The notes beneath the pieces are model-generated. The model did not search any database and was not told the origin of the DNA. It saw only the letters and a list, made by a program, of their open reading frames with translations. A stretch of 64,000 nucleotides of DNA from Symsagittifera roscoffensis (taxonomy: Eukaryota; Xenacoelomorpha; Acoela; Convolutidae), in contig NC_087063.1 in assembly GCF_963678635.1 (NCBI RefSeq), positions 39,138,759 through 39,202,758 of the forward strand, in the 5' to 3' direction. Positions 62,438 through 64,000 of the stretch are shown here, in pieces. Positions within the stretch are counted from its first letter, which is position 1. Each line of letters opens with the position of its first letter. The translations under genes and the position numbers were made by a program.

Positions 62438-62764
62438 ATGTCGAAAGAAAATTTAGGAAACAAACAAACAATTGTATTACACAACTGTATAATTAATGAC
62501 GAAAGATACGACCTCGTAACCACACCACATAGACAAACAATAGGATACATAAGAACAAAAAGACAAACACTAAGAAAGAAAAGTATAAGCAAACCAAAAC
62601 AATTTATTCGAAAACGATTTTCAAAACGAAGAAACGCAGTCTCAGAATCAGAAACAAGTGCAATACGAGAACTCCACAATTTAAAAAACTCAATAAATAA
62701 AATTCATCAAACTGACAATCAAACAAATTTTCCGACTCAGAAACCACATCACCAGCATCAATAA
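62438..62764 (+). pseudogene. Unknown protein fragment 1, lysine/arginine-rich (108 codons)
   Basis: Open from ATG to TAA, 108 residues. Residues 40-65 are strongly basic (many Lys and Arg with Ser and Gln). The C-terminal end is Asn, Gln and His rich. I recognise no family, signal peptide or membrane segment. From about residue 95 the coding-like reading continues better in another frame (62,716-62,892), so the apparent C-terminus is probably a frameshift product. It shares its phase with the frame at 62,879. The opposite-strand frame over the same bases is a shadow. It could be a small independent gene, but the broken frames downstream suggest a decayed larger one. Any nucleic-acid-binding role for the basic region would be a guess. 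Confidence 0.4.
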
Positions 62765-62892
62765 AAGGAAAATGTAGAATAAAAAAGTCCTACACAAACA
62801 AACCAATACGTCTATATAATTGGAATCAACCAAAAATACACATTAAAAATTACGCATTGACAGTTATAAAACACAGAAATGATTCAAAATGA
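62716..62892 (+). pseudogene. Unknown protein fragment 2, frame-shifted continuation (58 codons)
   Basis: Open without a start codon from 62,716 to TGA at 62,890. The residues are ordinary protein-like (a Ser/Thr-rich start, then RLYNWNQPKIHIKNY with aromatic residues). It overlaps the end of fragment 1 and the start of fragment 3 in a different phase, as expected when one indel has shifted an old gene out of frame and a second has brought it back. No family was recognised. Confidence 0.35.
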
Positions 62893-63217
62893 AAAAAATC
62901 TCGAAGATAACTCCATACTCCTATTTTTGATACATCCTCAAGCTGAAGCTCGAGGACAAGTACAATTTTGCCAGAAGTTATCCGTAAATTTATTTGAAAA
63001 AGGAGATAGCCCATGCACAAAGGAATTTCCTGATGTGAAAATAAAAAGACAACTTCTTGATCACTATCTCAAAAACATATGCAAAATTAAATCACAATAT
63101 GGAACATACACAAAAGAAATCAGTGCACCAAACTCATTTCATGGCAGATATCTAATTCAAACAGATGACGTAGATATTGAAGTTTATGTATTCTGTAAAT
63201 TTTTACAGAATACATAA
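62879..63217 (+). pseudogene. Unknown protein fragment 3 (112 codons, truncated by a palindrome)
   Basis: Open from ATG at 62,879 to TAA at 63,215, 112 residues of mixed composition with a hydrophobic segment at 12-19 and a mixed charged remainder. It has four cysteines (31, 46, 68, 106), but they do not form a CCHC or C2H2 pattern. Its stop lies inside a 17-bp-arm palindrome that looks like a small templated insertion. The same phase past the stop is coding-like again from 63,317, with two further in-phase TAG codons (63,287 and 63,314) between. It could instead be a genuine short gene ending here. No homologous family comes to mind. Confidence 0.42.
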
Positions 63218-63218
63218 A
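63183..63218. repeat. 36-bp near-perfect palindrome (17-bp arms)
   Basis: The left arm 63,183-63,199 (TTTATGTATTCTGTAAA), two bases TT, and the right arm 63,202-63,218 are exact complements. The sequence around it (AAATTT on both sides of a 21-bp segment at 63,203-63,223) fits a templated inverted insertion from the neighbouring strand. It carries the stop codon of the frame starting at 62,879. A transcript could fold it into a strong hairpin, but no T-run follows as expected for a terminator. Confidence 0.9.
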
Positions 63219-63283
63219 AATTTACAGCACCAAAACTCACAAAGAGCAAATTCAATATTCACAAACGATGTATTGTCACTTAT

Positions 63284-63315
63284 CTATAGCTATTTAACTA
63301 TCCTATAGCTATTTA
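63284..63315 (+). repeat. 13-bp direct repeat, 19-bp offset
   Basis: CTATAGCTATTTA at 63,284-63,296 and 63,303-63,315. Each copy supplies an in-phase TAG to the reading frame that runs through fragments 3 and 4. It looks like a small tandem duplication in decaying sequence. Confidence 0.85.
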
Positions 63316-63316
63316 G

Positions 63317-63598
63317 CAATACTATTTAGAACTGAAAGAACCTCAAGGCGATTTACCAACTCAAACATCTCGACATACAACCGTACGCCAAGAAATAAAC
63401 ATATTCTCAAATTTTTTGAATGCAATCCGTGAAAATCTAACTAATAACGAAATAACACAACACGTTAAACACGATTTACAAAAAAATCCTAGCATGGTTC
63501 ATAATCGATTATTTTGTTCACAATATTGCCCTCAAATCACAAACAAGAAAAACTTTTAGACCACAAAACGCAAATGATGAAATTATTTTAGCAGAATA
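63317..63598 (+). pseudogene. Unknown protein fragment 4 (93 open codons)
   Basis: In the same phase as fragment 3, open from 63,317 to the TAA at 63,596, without an initiating ATG at its start. The translation is protein-like: ELKEPQGDLPTQ near the start, a helix-like middle (FSNFLNAIRENLTNNEI), then an aromatic and hydrophobic patch (ILAWFIIDYFVHNIAL). This length is unusual for random sequence of this base composition, where a stop is expected roughly every 12-15 codons. A frame change at about 63,591-63,600 continues the coding-like signal in the next phase. Family unknown. Confidence 0.4.
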
Positions 63599-63869
63599 AA
63601 CAGATTATGTTTGGGACTCCGAATGGTCTCATCATTCGTTTATTAATATAACAACAGATATATCAAGTCAAGCAAAAAGCACTAATTCTATTGACAAAGA
63701 TTATGTTTAAGTATACACACTTACAGTTGACGCAACACCTTTAAACGATAACTCATTCTTCCCTGATAATGCGGAAAACAATTGTTTAAACTCCACTTTT
63801 GTACAGCAAGAACGGAACAAAAAATCTTACACAACAAGATATCCAAACTTCATCACATTTTGTAAGTGA
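63591..63869 (+). pseudogene. Unknown protein fragment 5, next phase, one internal TAA
   Basis: Open from 63,591, with residues such as YVWDSEWSHHSFIN, then TAA at 63,708, then open again to TGA at 63,867. The part after the TAA (VDATPLNDNSFFPDN) is protein-like. It is shifted by one base relative to fragment 4. One frameshift and one nonsense mutation would explain the break. Confidence 0.35.
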
Positions 63870-64000
63870 AGAAATAGTTGAAACAATAACGACAACAGCA
63901 CAACAAAGCTTTTCACTTATTCATCCTAACCTTACAAGTCCAAAAACAAAAATTCCAACAATAAAACAAACAGCCATGCAGTCTACAAAAAAACCCGCTG
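63790..64000 (+). pseudogene. Unknown protein fragment 6, open at the window end
   Basis: A third phase, open from 63,790 to the last base (70 codons). It is rich in Thr, Gln, Ser and Pro (for example EEIVETITTTAQQSF) and overlaps the end of fragment 5. It would be the continuation of the same broken gene and runs out of the window, so its end is unknown. The low-complexity, disordered-looking composition gives no family. Confidence 0.35.

Noticed and set aside
62428-62679. 83-codon minus-strand frame
   Set aside because: It is the antisense shadow of the lysine-rich plus-strand frame at 62,438. Its hydrophobic look is the usual complement of A-rich coding sequence.
62879-63598. Alternative genetic code with TAA/TAG read as glutamine
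   Set aside because: In-phase TAA and TAG codons first suggested it, but the frame also changes phase at about 63,595 and again near 63,800, two TAGs are tied to a local duplication and one TAA to a palindrome. Decay explains all of this without a code change.
61444-64000. tRNA or rRNA genes in the flank
   Set aside because: No cloverleaf with the usual T-arm GGTTCGAATCC-like box and no rRNA core sequence was seen. GGTTCGCGAA in the satellite resembles a T-arm only superficially.

Overview
The window is almost entirely one giant AT-rich tandem satellite array. It fills bases 1 to about 61,443, always in the same orientation, and is followed by about 2.5 kb of non-satellite flanking DNA (61,444-64,000). 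No bacterial or viral gene organisation is visible, nor any intact long gene. The architecture points to a eukaryotic chromosome, probably heterochromatic or pericentromeric, entered from inside the array on the left and leaving it on the right. It consists of an ~84-bp monomer, higher-order repeats, nested segmental duplications, and one small inverted-repeat transposon in the array. The species cannot be named from the sequence. G+C of a typical monomer is about 28% by hand count.

The array has a hierarchical grammar. The basic unit is a monomer of about 74-88 bp, usually beginning AAGCAAGCTATTTGA, with TTGAA-N4-TTCAA near its middle, then TAGACTGAATCGGTTCGCGAAA, and ending in a T-run. Nine diverged monomer classes (called A to I here) follow one another in a fixed order, making a cassette of about 758 bp. 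This cassette order can be followed through most of the array. On top of it sit local higher-order repeats: ten copies of a ~1.36-kb unit (two cassettes reduced to ~17 monomers) at 1-13,680; ~3.0/3.79-kb units with an internal 758-bp duplication at 15,246-27,545; an older diverged ~2.8-kb pair at 27,908-30,730 and 31,763-34,599; a near-identical 4.07-kb tandem pair at 34,271-42,420; a 1.8-kb pair at 48,440-51,998; and smaller cassette duplications from 52.6 to 60.4 kb. Order is highest at the left and decays toward the right edge.

A 208-bp non-autonomous DNA transposon (MITE) with 27-bp terminal inverted repeats and an 8-bp target duplication is inserted in the satellite at 56,491-56,698.

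The right flank (61,444-64,000) has no satellite. It carries several short palindromes, a possible LTR-like start, and from 62,438 to the window end a chain of overlapping, frame-shifted, stop-interrupted reading frames. This looks like the decayed remains of a protein-coding gene or mobile-element gene of unknown family. The short open frames inside the satellite are by-products of the repeat, recurring only where the DNA is duplicated, and are not annotated as genes.
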